Assembly: GCF_022899935.1 (NCBI RefSeq)
Contig: NZ_JALJCJ010000001.1
Coordinates: 1,195,696 to 1,259,695 of the forward strand
Reading direction: 5' to 3'
Length of the DNA stretch: 64,000 nucleotides
Source: Shinella curvata
GTDB lineage: Bacteria > Pseudomonadota > Alphaproteobacteria > Rhizobiales > Rhizobiaceae
The notes under the pieces were generated by a model. The model did no database searches and was not told the origin of the DNA. It saw only the letters and a list, made by a program, of their open reading frames with translations. Shown in pieces: positions 33,352 to 42,274 of the stretch (positions are counted from its first letter, which is position 1; each line of letters opens with the position of its first letter). Position numbers and translations under genes: made by a program.

Positions 33352-34707
33352 CTACGTCTGCTTGCGGACCGAGGCGGCACCTGCCTGCAACGCGGGCGTT
33401 CGGTCATGGCTTTCGCGGCCGCCCGGCGCAAATTTGAGGTAGCCGGCCAGGAACCAGAGCAGCGCTGCCACCTTGATCGAGAACACGGCGTTTCCGCCGA
33501 TCATCATGTTCACGAAAAGAAAAATAGAAAGTAAATGCGCAAACCGACGCTGCTCGGCCGTCTGACCCGCCGGGAAGAGGCAGACGAAGAGCCAGAAGAG
33601 CAGGAGGCCGAAGATCGTCCCCGCATAGACGGCATAGACATAGCCGCTGTCGGCGAACTGCGCCGCCTTGGCGGCCTCGAGGCCGAGCACCGCAAAGACG
33701 TCGATCTCCATGATGTGCTTGACCGTCAGCACGACGCGCCCGTCCAGCGTATCGCCATCGGCTCCGGGACGCAGGAAATAGACGACGAAACCGAGCATCA
33801 GCACCAGCGGCATGTAGATGAGCGTCCAGGCCGTCGGCATGCGCGGAAAGAGGAAGTATCCGATGAGGCAGACGAAGGAGAACATCAGCATGGTACGGGA
33901 ATCGTTCGTCAGCAGGATCAGAACGATCGTACCGAAGAACAGCAGCCGCTCGCCGCGTTTGAGGTTGCCCCAGAACGTGGTGAGGAAAATGAGCAGAACG
34001 CCGCAGAAATTGGCGAGCGACACCTGTTCGAGGAAGATCGAGGCCGCGCGATGATCGATGATGCCGAAGGAGAAGCGGCCGGGAATGCGCAGCACGTTCT
34101 GAAACAGCTTGCTGCCGTCGAAAGAGATCTGTTCCAGGCCGCGCGTGTTCTCGAAATAGCTCATCGGGTAAAACAGCGTACCGTAGAGATCGAGCAGGAA
34201 AATCTCGATCACCAGGCCGCCGAGCACACACCAGCACGACCATTTGAATGCGGTGCGCACCGTTCCGCGGTTCGCCCACGTGCCGAGGATGGCAAAGCAG
34301 AAGATGATGAGCACGTTGCGGAAATAATCGATGAAGACCGTCCGGTTGACGGCCGACATATAGGCCGCCATCGCCAGCGTGAAGACCGCGAAGAGAAGAA
34401 CGCCGATATCCTCCTCGTAGAGCCCCTTGCGCAGGATGAAGACGAGGCCGGCGAAAAGAATGAGGATTTCCGTCAACGCGACATGGGCAAAGCCGAGCCG
34501 CATCACGTTCGCGTTGATCATCGCGAGCACGCAATTGTAGAGCACGGAAGAAAGCACGACGCCGATCACATAATAATCGCGCGTCTCCAGGGTTCTGTTG
34601 TTTGTCACTGCGCCCGATGCCGACGAATCGCTATTCGGGGAAGATAACAGAGCAGCGCACAGGGAAAAAGCGACGCCCGAGACGAGATAAACCGCAACCC
34701 AAAACAA
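33352..34707 (-). CDS. Putative polysaccharide polymerase (Wzy/ExoQ/GumE-like)
   Basis: A 451-residue membrane protein with about 11-12 helices and one larger periplasmic loop around residues 165-225 (YPMSYFENTRGLEQISFDG, HRAASIFLEQVSLANF). A central LLTNDSRTMLMFSF segment resembles the O-antigen ligase/Wzy region, where an Arg follows DS. These proteins join repeat units into long chains in the periplasm. It is the first gene of the EPS operon, followed by acyltransferase, glycanase and Wzz-type genes. No glycosyltransferases are adjacent, so repeat-unit synthesis must be encoded elsewhere. Family identity is weaker than for its neighbours. Confidence 0.65.
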   Translation of the reverse strand: MFWVAVYLVSGVAFSLCAALLSSPNSDSSASGAVTNNRTLETRDYYVIGVVLSSVLYNCVLAMINANVMRLGFAHVALTEILILFAGLVFILRKGLYEEDIGVLLFAVFTLAMAAYMSAVNRTVFIDYFRNVLIIFCFAILGTWANRGTVRTAFKWSCWCVLGGLVIEIFLLDLYGTLFYPMSYFENTRGLEQISFDGSKLFQNVLRIPGRFSFGIIDHRAASIFLEQVSLANFCGVLLIFLTTFWGNLKRGERLLFFGTIVLILLTNDSRTMLMFSFVCLIGYFLFPRMPTAWTLIYMPLVLMLGFVVYFLRPGADGDTLDGRVVLTVKHIMEIDVFAVLGLEAAKAAQFADSGYVYAVYAGTIFGLLLFWLFVCLFPAGQTAEQRRFAHLLSIFLFVNMMIGGNAVFSIKVAALLWFLAGYLKFAPGGRESHDRTPALQAGAASVRKQT

Positions 34708-34881
34708 CCATCACGCTTGTATTCACACAGCAGGATTGCGAACATCTACGCAAGATGGTAGCTGTTTAGGCGCGCCACACGGGGAAGGCGCATACTGCAC
34801 CAGAACGGGAAGGACACGAGCCTGGCGGCCTTACCGCCGGGACGGGAGCATGCGGCGCGATCTTGCCTTTGGGGACAGGAC

Positions 34882-37800
34882 ATGACGGTCGCCAGCACGG
34901 ATGAAATGCTCGTCAACACCTTTGTGGAAGGCCCCCAGAGCGGGGCACGCATCGCCGTGCTGAAGAATGGCGGCTGGGTGGTGATATGGATGTCCGACGG
35001 CCAGGACGGGTCGGACTTTGGCGTCTACCAGCAGGCCTTCTCCGCCGCCGGCCAGCCGATCGGCTTCGAACGCCTGGTGAATACCACGACGGACCACAAG
35101 CAGTGTGAGCAGCAGGTCGCCGCGCTCGAGGGCGGTGGATGGGTGGTCATCTGGCAATCCACCTCGCAGACCGGCCCAGGCAATGATATCTACCAGCAGA
35201 TTTTTGACGCTGCGGGCAATCCAACGGAACCCGAGACCCGTGTCAACACGATCACGACCAACAATCAGGCCTTGCCGCAGATTGCCGCCCTTCCCGGTGG
35301 CGGCTGGGTCATCAACTGGCAGTCCTATGGACAGGACGGCTCCAGTTGGGGCGTCTACCAGCAGGTCTACGACGCCAACGGACAGACGGTCGGCACCGAG
35401 ACGCGTGTCAATGTCGCAACCCCGGGCGGTCAGTCCGATGCCCGGATCGCCGTTCTCCCCAATGGGAGCTGGGTGGTCATATGGCAATCCGAAAGCCAGA
35501 ACCAGGGCGGTTTCGACGTCTTTCAGCGGGTTTTTGCCGCCGACGGCAGCGCCCTCACCTCCGAAATGCGCGTCCATACTGCCAGCGCCGGACACCAGAC
35601 GAATGCGCAGGTCAAACTGCTTTCGGATGGCGGATGGGTGGTCATCTGGCAGTCGCCGGGTGCCTCAGGGCTCGACATTTTCCAGCGGGCTTTCAACGCC
35701 GACGGAACCGCGCGCACCGCGGATATCCGCGTCAGCAGCTATGACTCCGGCGATCAGATCCTGCCGCAAGTCACGGCACTAGACGACGGATGGGTCGTGA
35801 CATGGCAATCCGGCGGCCAGGACGACCCGCTCAGCGTGGGCATCTACCAGCAGGTTTTCGACAGTCAGGGCAGCGCGCTGGGCGAGGAACGGCAGGTCAA
35901 CATCTATACACCCGGCGATCAGGCCGAACCGAAGATCACCTCGCTTTCGAACGGCGGATGGGTGGTCACATGGAATTCCTTCTACCAGGACGGCGACTTC
36001 TCGGGTGTCTATCAGCAGGCCTTCGACGCAAACGGCGAGCCCGTCGGCGGCGAGATTCGCGTCAATATCCAAACGAGCGGCACCCAGTTCCTGCCCGAGA
36101 TAAAAGCGCTCGAGAACGATGCCTGGGTCGTCGCCTGGGAGTCCGGCGATCAGGACGGTTCCAACCTGGGTATCTACCAGCGCGTCTTCTGGATCAACGA
36201 TGCCCCGACAGCGGAGGCCATCCCGCAACAGACCGCGCCTGAGGACCAGCCGTTCAGCTTCACCCTGGCGGCCGATACTTTCAAGGACCCGGATACGTTC
36301 GACAGCTTCACCCGCAGTGCAAGGCTGGAGAACGGTGCACCGCTTCCTGCCTGGCTGCACTTCGATCCGGCGACGGGAACATTTTCCGGCACGCCGGGCA
36401 ATGACGATGTCGGCACGCTTCTCATCCGCGTGACGGCGACCGATACCAGCGGCGCGACCGGATCAGAAATTCTCACGCTGGTCGTCCAGAATGTGAATGA
36501 CGATCCACAGGTTGCGGTCGCCATTCCGACGCGGGCGGCGACGGAAGACCAGGCCTTCAGCTACACCGTTCCCATCGGCACCTTCATCGATCCCGACATA
36601 TCCGACACGCTGACCTACAGCGCGAAACTCGCCAATGGCGCCACCCTGCCGACATGGCTGACATTCAACGCCGCCACGCGCACCTTTTCGGGGACGCCCG
36701 GCAATGACGCCGTGGGTACACTCGCCATCCGGATGACGGCGGCCGACACCAGCGGGCGGACAGCGCACACCACCTTCACGCTCAACATCGCCAACGTGAA
36801 CGACGCCCCGCAGGTATCGGCTGCCATCCCTGCCCAGACGGCGACCGAAGACAAGGCTTTCACCTATACCGCACCGTCCGGCCTGTTCACCGATCCCGAC
36901 AAAGGCGACACGCTGACCTACAGTGCCACGCTCTCAAACGGCAGCGCCCTGCCCGCCTGGCTGAAGTTCAATGCGACAACGCACACCCTCACCGGTACGC
37001 CAGACAACGATGCGGTCGGCACGCTCGCCGTCCGCCTGATCGCCACGGACACCAGCGGGAGAACGGCGCAGACCACCTTCAATCTGACCGTCGCCAATGT
37101 GAACGACGATCCACGGGTGACAGCCCTCATTCCGGCCCAGAAGGCAACGGAGGACAAGGCCTTCACCTATTCCGTGCCGTCCGGGCTCTTCATCGACCCC
37201 GACAAGACCGACATCCTGACCTACAGCGCGAAGCTCGCAAGCGGCGCCACTCTCCCCGGCTGGCTGAAATTCAATCCGGCAACGCGCACCTTCTCCGGCA
37301 CGCCCGACAACGACGCCGTGGGTATCCTCGGCATCCGCCTGATCGCCACGGACACCAGCGGGCGAACGGCGCAAACAACCTTCAATCTCACCGTAGCCAA
37401 TGTGAATGACCGACCAACACTGCCCGCGACCACCGCTGCTGCGACCTTCGAAAACACCCCGCTCTCCATCAATGTCCTTTCCCGCGCGCATGACGACGAC
37501 GGTGACGTCCTCAAGGTGACGGCCGCGTCCGTACGCTCCGGTTTCGGCACCGTTTCCATCGCCGCGGACGGCCGGCTGCGCTATGATCCGACCCTGGCCG
37601 CCAACCAGAATATCGGCGCTGGCGAGGCAAAGACCGTCGTCCTTCGCTATACCGTTTCCGACGGCAAGGGCGGCACGGCGACGGCCGACGTCACCCTCAC
37701 CGTCAAGGGCATCTCACCGGATATCTTCAAGGGCGGCTCCGGAAACGACATGATGCGCGGCAGCAAGGACGGCGACATTCTCTACGGCTATTCCGGCCAC

Positions 37801-38433
37801 GATACACTCGATGGCGGCACGGGTGCCGACCGTCTGTATGGCGGGGCCGGCAACGACACCTTCATCGTCGACAATCTGAAGGACGTGACAGGCGAAAACG
37901 CCAATGAGGGTATTGACCTCGTCAAGTCCTCCGTCCACTGGACCCTCGCCACGAACACGGAGAACCTGACGCTGACAGGTGCGGGACGGATCAACGGGAC
38001 GGGCAACACCCTCGCAAACAAGCTTGTCGGGAACACCGGCAACAACGTGCTGGACGGACGCGCCGGCGACGACACGCTGACGGGCGGGCGGGGCGCCGAC
38101 AGTCTCCATGGCAGTGCCGGCAAGGATGTCTTCGTTTTCCTCGCCGCCACCGACTCCACGGTAGCAACGGCGGGACGCGACACGATCTTCGACTTCACCA
38201 AGGGGGACAGGATAGACCTGCGCCCTATCGACGCGAACATCAAGCTCGCCGCCGACCAGGCCTTCACCTTCATCGGCACGGAAAAATTTCACAAAAAGGC
38301 GGGGGAGCTGCGCTACGACAAGGCGCTGTCCGATACGTATATCTATGGCGACACGAATGGTGATGGCCTCGCCGACTTCGCCATCCACCTCGACGACCCG
38401 ATCATCCTGGCGAAGGGCGACTTTCTGCTCTAG
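34882..38433 (+). CDS. Large RTX adhesin with Trp-repeats, Ig-like domains and calcium repeats
   Basis: A 1183-residue secreted protein without a Sec signal. Residues 1-435 hold eight repeats of about 52 residues, each with a GGWVVIWQS-like core and a GVYQQxFDAxG segment. Residues about 435-840 are four cadherin-like/He_PIG domains of about 100 residues (PAWLxFxxxTxTFSGTPxNDAVGTL, ending in NVND). One further cadherin-like domain follows (FENTPLSINVL). RTX nonapeptides (GGSGNDMMRG to GGAGNDTF, and GRAGDDTLTGG) and a type I secretion tail ending DFLL close the protein. It is probably a biofilm or attachment factor. It is divergent from the EPS operon. Confidence 0.85.
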   Translation: MTVASTDEMLVNTFVEGPQSGARIAVLKNGGWVVIWMSDGQDGSDFGVYQQAFSAAGQPIGFERLVNTTTDHKQCEQQVAALEGGGWVVIWQSTSQTGPGNDIYQQIFDAAGNPTEPETRVNTITTNNQALPQIAALPGGGWVINWQSYGQDGSSWGVYQQVYDANGQTVGTETRVNVATPGGQSDARIAVLPNGSWVVIWQSESQNQGGFDVFQRVFAADGSALTSEMRVHTASAGHQTNAQVKLLSDGGWVVIWQSPGASGLDIFQRAFNADGTARTADIRVSSYDSGDQILPQVTALDDGWVVTWQSGGQDDPLSVGIYQQVFDSQGSALGEERQVNIYTPGDQAEPKITSLSNGGWVVTWNSFYQDGDFSGVYQQAFDANGEPVGGEIRVNIQTSGTQFLPEIKALENDAWVVAWESGDQDGSNLGIYQRVFWINDAPTAEAIPQQTAPEDQPFSFTLAADTFKDPDTFDSFTRSARLENGAPLPAWLHFDPATGTFSGTPGNDDVGTLLIRVTATDTSGATGSEILTLVVQNVNDDPQVAVAIPTRAATEDQAFSYTVPIGTFIDPDISDTLTYSAKLANGATLPTWLTFNAATRTFSGTPGNDAVGTLAIRMTAADTSGRTAHTTFTLNIANVNDAPQVSAAIPAQTATEDKAFTYTAPSGLFTDPDKGDTLTYSATLSNGSALPAWLKFNATTHTLTGTPDNDAVGTLAVRLIATDTSGRTAQTTFNLTVANVNDDPRVTALIPAQKATEDKAFTYSVPSGLFIDPDKTDILTYSAKLASGATLPGWLKFNPATRTFSGTPDNDAVGILGIRLIATDTSGRTAQTTFNLTVANVNDRPTLPATTAAATFENTPLSINVLSRAHDDDGDVLKVTAASVRSGFGTVSIAADGRLRYDPTLAANQNIGAGEAKTVVLRYTVSDGKGGTATADVTLTVKGISPDIFKGGSGNDMMRGSKDGDILYGYSGHDTLDGGTGADRLYGGAGNDTFIVDNLKDVTGENANEGIDLVKSSVHWTLATNTENLTLTGAGRINGTGNTLANKLVGNTGNNVLDGRAGDDTLTGGRGADSLHGSAGKDVFVFLAATDSTVATAGRDTIFDFTKGDRIDLRPIDANIKLAADQAFTFIGTEKFHKKAGELRYDKALSDTYIYGDTNGDGLADFAIHLDDPIILAKGDFLL

Positions 38434-38480
38434 GTTTCGATCTTGACCATGAGGCCGCCGCCGGTTTGGCGGGAGAAACT

Positions 38481-39035
38481 CTAGGTACCGGCCGTTTCCA
38501 GCGCTTCCCAGCTTTCGTCCATGGCATAGGTCGGCGACAGCAACGGAATGCCGATATGCCCATAGCGCACGGAGAGCTGGCGCTCGGCCGTCGCCTCGTC
38601 CACCTTGGCGACCTTGGCGAGGTAGATGACGGAGGCCAAGCCCGTACGGTCCGCCCCGGAGCGGCAATGAATGAGGATCGGCCGTGGAGCGTCCTTCAGG
38701 ATCGCGATAAGACGCGCGGCGCCCTGCGCATCCAGGCGCTGATCGGCCACCATCGGGAAATCGACGAGGCCGATTCCCAGGCGGCCTGCGGTCGCCACCT
38801 CGTCCTCGTACCAGGCCGCATTTTCCTGCCGCCCCCGAAGATTGATGATCGTGCGAATGCCGTAGCGTCCGGCATAGGCCGAAATATCGGCCGCCGTCGG
38901 CTGGTTCGAGCGGTAGACCTCGCCGGGCACAACGGCTGCAAAATTGCCCGTCAGCTGAATGGTGACGAGATAGGCGCCGAGCGTTGCGGCGGCGAGGCCG
39001 AAGAAAAGCGCCGCCGTTTTGAGAAGTCCATTCAT
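38481..39035 (-). CDS. Membrane-anchored dual-specificity/tyrosine phosphatase
   Basis: A 184-residue protein from the ATG at 39035 (AGG 9 bp upstream; ATGs at 39044 and 39041 are alternatives). One N-terminal hydrophobic segment (residues 4-26) anchors or exports it. The catalytic P-loop HCRSGADRTG has Cys124 and Arg130, and an upstream INLRGRQE strand with a general-acid region fits the DSP-like PTP fold found in rhizobial polysaccharide loci. The likely role is removing phosphate from a protein or lipid on the outer face of the inner membrane. A link to EPS control is possible by position only. Confidence 0.8.
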   Translation of the reverse strand: MNGLLKTAALFFGLAAATLGAYLVTIQLTGNFAAVVPGEVYRSNQPTAADISAYAGRYGIRTIINLRGRQENAAWYEDEVATAGRLGIGLVDFPMVADQRLDAQGAARLIAILKDAPRPILIHCRSGADRTGLASVIYLAKVAKVDEATAERQLSVRYGHIGIPLLSPTYAMDESWEALETAGT

Positions 39036-39096
39036 GTGCATCATCCTGCCGTAGATGGCGGCAGGATCGGTCACGCGGCTGACAGGGCGCTGAACG

Positions 39097-39780
39097 TCAG
39101 TCCGGTCGGCGCAGGGCCGCCACATACATGGACCGGCGCTGCGAAAATCCGATTGTCTCGTAAAGCCCGATGGCCGCCGCGTTGCTGGCATAGGCGTGAA
39201 GATACGGCTGGGCACCGCTCTCGAAGATGCGGGCGGCAACGTGAAGCGACAGGCGTCGCGCATACCCTTTGCCGCGATGATCGGGATGGGTGCACACGCC
39301 GCTGAGTTCGGTATAGCCCGGCTGCTTCATACGCTCGCCTGCCATGGCGACGATCCGCCCGCCCTCACGCACACCCCAGAAACGGCCGAGCGCCTGCGAT
39401 TTCAGCGAGAAAGGCCCCGGCTTGGTGAGGATGGCAAGCGCCAGCATCTCCTCGGCATCCTCCTCGCCGAGCGCCACGATGGCCTCGTCCGACGCAACGA
39501 CGGCGCCGGCCTGCGCGATCATCTGCACGGCCTCCGCCGCCACCAGCACCTCGAAGCCTGTTGGCGGCAGAATGGGATCGGCCTGGAGAAAGTAGAGGGT
39601 TTCGCCGGGACGGGAGAGCGCCGCGAAGTCAGCCATCGCCTGTGGCGTATCCGTCTCCGTCCCGGCGAGGGCCAGGAGCCCCGGCCGGTAGCGGCGGGCA
39701 AGGCCGGCGCATTCGCCGAGCGCGGCATGAGCGGTTGCAAGTGCGCTCCAGATCGGGCGGTCGAGCACGGCGTTCCTCAT
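39097..39780 (-). CDS. GNAT family N-acetyltransferase
   Basis: A 227-residue protein. The C-terminal 100 residues are a GNAT/FR47 fold: YTELSGVCTHPDHRGKGYARRLSLHVA carries the acetyl-CoA pyrophosphate-binding Arg/Gln-x-x-Gly-x-Gly/Ala loop, followed by YLHAYASNAAAIGLYETIGF. The N-terminal half is a divergent second GNAT-like domain. The substrate is unknown. Its ATG overlaps the stop of the MarR gene (ATGA), so the two are translationally coupled and the enzyme is probably controlled by that regulator. Confidence 0.85.
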   Translation of the reverse strand: MRNAVLDRPIWSALATAHAALGECAGLARRYRPGLLALAGTETDTPQAMADFAALSRPGETLYFLQADPILPPTGFEVLVAAEAVQMIAQAGAVVASDEAIVALGEEDAEEMLALAILTKPGPFSLKSQALGRFWGVREGGRIVAMAGERMKQPGYTELSGVCTHPDHRGKGYARRLSLHVAARIFESGAQPYLHAYASNAAAIGLYETIGFSQRRSMYVAALRRPD

Positions 39781-40271
39781 AGGCGGGCTCCTTCCCTATC
39801 GAGGGCGCGATTGTGGAGCGGCCTCTCCCGAAGAGCGTCCTCCAGCTGGTCGAGGCGGTCGAGAAGGCTGCCGTCGAGGGTATCGCAGACATTGCGCACC
39901 GCCGCTTCGATCACCGGCCAGATTTCCCGTTTCGAGCGGGCGACCAGCGCCTCACCTTCCGGTGTCAGCGAAAGGCGGCGGATGCGCTGGTCAGCCTTTT
40001 CCTTGCGTGCGGTGACGTAACCGGCCTCCGCCAGAAGACCCGCCGCACGGGTCACACCCGGCTGCGTCACCCCGAGGGCCTCCGAGAGCTCGCCGACCGA
40101 CAGTGGCCCCAGCCGGTCGATAGCGGCCAGCAACGGGTATTGCCCGGCCTGCAGGGTCACGTCCAGACGCTCCATGATGCGCTGGGTATCCGCTTGCACC
40201 TGCTCTCCGATGCGCTTGAGGCGACTGCCAAGGCAGAGGTAGCCGAGCGCGCGCACGATATCATCAGACAT
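39777..40271 (-). CDS. MarR family transcriptional regulator
   Basis: A 164-residue winged-helix protein: LDVTLQAGQYPLLAAIDRLGPLSVGELSEALGVTQPGVTRAAGLLAEAGYVTARK, followed by the DQRIRRLSLTPEGEAL wing. It forms dimers that release DNA on ligand or redox signals. The gene sits directly downstream of a 16-bp palindrome, which fits autoregulation, and overlaps the start of the acetyltransferase gene. Together they form a two-gene unit, perhaps for resistance to a toxic amine or antibiotic, although this is inferred from similar pairs. Confidence 0.87.
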   Translation of the reverse strand: MSDDIVRALGYLCLGSRLKRIGEQVQADTQRIMERLDVTLQAGQYPLLAAIDRLGPLSVGELSEALGVTQPGVTRAAGLLAEAGYVTARKEKADQRIRRLSLTPEGEALVARSKREIWPVIEAAVRNVCDTLDGSLLDRLDQLEDALRERPLHNRALDREGARL

Positions 40272-40288
40272 TAATTACATCCCTTGTT

Positions 40289-40304
40289 ATATAACGCGTT
40301 ATAT
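40289..40304. promoter_or_regulatory. Palindromic operator upstream of marR
   Basis: Perfect 16-bp palindrome with half-site ATATAACG, 17 bp upstream of the MarR start codon in an AT-rich promoter. Size and position fit a MarR dimer site; it may overlap the -10 element. Confidence 0.65.
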
Positions 40305-40403
40305 TTATGCCTGCGCGTTCCGTCAAGGAGCGATGCGGCTTGACGATTGGCGTGCGATGCGTATGCCCGTCTCCACACCCACGCTTGGATAAGGGCCGCA
40401 GAC

Positions 40404-40826
40404 ATGGACGCAACCATCTATCACAACCCGAAATGCGGCACTTCGCGCAACACGCTGGCGCTGATCCGAAATGCGGGTATCGAGCCCAAGGTCATCGACT
40501 ATCTCGCCGCTCCGCCGTCAAAGGCCGAACTGGCCGCGATGATCGCCGCAGCCGGGCTTACCATTCGCGAGGCACTGCGCGAGAAAGAAACGCCTTATAC
40601 AGCGCTCGGCCTTGCCGACCCGTCGCTGTCGGACGAGGCTTTGCTCGACCACATGGTCGCCCAGCCGATCCTCATCAACCGTCCCTTCGTCAGAACGCCG
40701 CTCGGCACGCGCCTTTGCCGCCCGTCGGAACAGGTGCTCGATATCCTGCCAGACACGCAAAAGGGTCCTTTCGCGAAGGAAGACGGTGAGAACGTGATCG
40801 GCGAGGACGGCAATCGCCTCGTCTGA
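40404..40826 (+). CDS. arsC: Arsenate reductase (glutaredoxin type)
   Basis: A 140-residue ArsC starting at 40404 (AAGGG 8 bp upstream). The catalytic Cys11 is in IYHNPKCGTSRN. RPFVRTPLGTRLCRP carries the Arg residues that bind oxyanion in E. coli ArsC. It reduces arsenate to arsenite with glutathione and glutaredoxin in the cytoplasm. No arsenite exporter or ArsR regulator is adjacent. An orphan arsC of this type is common in rhizobia. It ends seven bases before the convergent glycosyltransferase. Confidence 0.88.
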   Translation: MDATIYHNPKCGTSRNTLALIRNAGIEPKVIDYLAAPPSKAELAAMIAAAGLTIREALREKETPYTALGLADPSLSDEALLDHMVAQPILINRPFVRTPLGTRLCRPSEQVLDILPDTQKGPFAKEDGENVIGEDGNRLV

Positions 40827-40832
40827 GATATC

Positions 40833-41951
40833 TCACGCCTCGGCCGGAACCGTTTTCGCGACGAGCCCCAGAGCCTCGCGCAGCCGCGCCTCGCTTTGGC
40901 GCGCGAAATCGTGGGCCATACGGCGCCCCCGCATCGCATCACGCGGCGGCAGGGGACCGGCAAGTCGCCGGGCGACACCCTCCGCGGTCGCTCCAGCATG
41001 CGGGATGTTTTCGACCGCGCACAGGCGATGCGCGAGCGACCCCTCCCGCACGAGGACGGGAATGCCGAGTTGCGCAGCACGGCCGAGAATTCCCGTGGCA
41101 TGGTCACCGGCCGGCGGATACAGGCACCAGACAATATCGCTCGCCGCATAAGCACCGAGCAGTTCGGCATCCGAGATGACCCGGTCGACAGCCACCCCGC
41201 CCGCCGCGCGGAAGGATGCCGCATGACCGACAAACGCCGGCGCCACCCTGCCACAGGCGATGAAGCGGAAACGGTCTCGCAACCCCGCACAGCGCCCGTA
41301 GGCTTCGGTGAAAAGATCAAACCCCTTCCGCGCGCTCTGCCGGCCGAGCGATGTCAGGACCAGTTGATCACCCGGCCGCCGCTCGCGGCGCAGCAGATCC
41401 ACCGCGTCATGCTGTGCATCCGTAAGATCCCAGAATTCGATGTCATAAATCCAGCCCCTCGCAACGAAAGCGGCGGCCGGCAGGACCGTGAATGGAAGGA
41501 TCGTCAGAGTCTGGACCGCTTCGAACCGCTTGAGCCAGTGCAATATCGCCCGTTTGATGCGGCATTGCCAGCGGTTCGATACCACGAGCTGTAGGGGACG
41601 CAGAAGCAAGCCCGAGGTTCGACGGCCGACGACGGCGCGCAACAGGCAGACGACGACATAAAGGACGAACGCCTCCTCGATCATCAGGAAAAGGACCGGT
41701 GCGCGCGATACAAGCATCCCGCAGAGGCCTGTCCGCCGGGCGCCGAACAACCGCTCCAGCGCCCGCAGATATGCCGGCCTGCGTTCGGTTTGCGTGGCGC
41801 CATAGAGCAACGGTATCTGCCATTGTGGTCGCGGTTGCGCCTTGCGCCTCCAACGGAACCACCCCCTTGCCCCATTCCGTCCCGTATCCGCAGTCAGATC
41901 CGATCGCGCAGACGACCCTGCTGCGGCCAGCCCATCTGCGCCCGCCCGCAT
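40833..41951 (-). CDS. Glycosyltransferase (GT4-like)
   Basis: A 372-residue protein. The C-terminal half resembles a GT-B fold: LVLTSLGRQSARKGFDLFTEAY (the GxxxxxKG nucleotide loop), FIACGRV, and SDAELLGAYAASDIVWCLYPPAGDHATGILGRAAQLGIPVLV, where the Glu expected in GT4 enzymes is replaced (ATGILGRA). The N-terminal half has a hydrophobic stretch (VLFLMIEEAFVLYVVVCLLRAVV), suggesting membrane association. The first 45 residues are low complexity, so the true start may be internal. It could contribute to surface polysaccharide. The acceptor and donor are unknown. Confidence 0.68.
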   Translation of the reverse strand: MRAGADGLAAAGSSARSDLTADTGRNGARGWFRWRRKAQPRPQWQIPLLYGATQTERRPAYLRALERLFGARRTGLCGMLVSRAPVLFLMIEEAFVLYVVVCLLRAVVGRRTSGLLLRPLQLVVSNRWQCRIKRAILHWLKRFEAVQTLTILPFTVLPAAAFVARGWIYDIEFWDLTDAQHDAVDLLRRERRPGDQLVLTSLGRQSARKGFDLFTEAYGRCAGLRDRFRFIACGRVAPAFVGHAASFRAAGGVAVDRVISDAELLGAYAASDIVWCLYPPAGDHATGILGRAAQLGIPVLVREGSLAHRLCAVENIPHAGATAEGVARRLAGPLPPRDAMRGRRMAHDFARQSEARLREALGLVAKTVPAEA

Positions 41952-42274
41952 GACATTCCCCCGAAAATGATCGAAAGCTTTCCGAATCCATATGGTCGGA
42001 AAGAAGCATCAATTGCGTCAGCCCTTCCGGCCTGCGCCATACGGACTTCTCTGCGTATCGGCCTGGCGCTCAACCCGAGCACAACCTTGCCGTCATAAAT
42101 ATCACCTTAGCGTGCCAATTTGAGAATTCAAGCCAAGCCTCACAACCTGAGGAGATAATTTATCACCATGGCGTGCATCGACCGGATGGATGTCCTTAAC
42201 CCTTCAGTCCCTCGCTTGCCGCCCCGTCGTGGAAGGTTCATAAAGACCGGCAACCCGGCCGTCAGGGACGAAGG
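41952..42274. other. Intergenic region upstream of the LacI gene
   Basis: A 323-bp region between divergent genes. It contains a 16-base direct repeat with two mismatches (42100-42115 and 42161-42176; TATCACCTTAGCGTGC and TATCACCATGGCGTGC), probable regulator half-sites. A 36-codon frame (42168-42278) ends in TGA overlapping the LacI ATG. No RNA gene seen. Confidence 0.45.

Noticed and set aside
36200..37400. Regular DNA repeats of about 300 bp in the adhesin gene, considered as CRISPR or satellite DNA.
   Set aside because: They encode consecutive Ig-like protein domains in frame; repeat length and divergence do not suit CRISPR.
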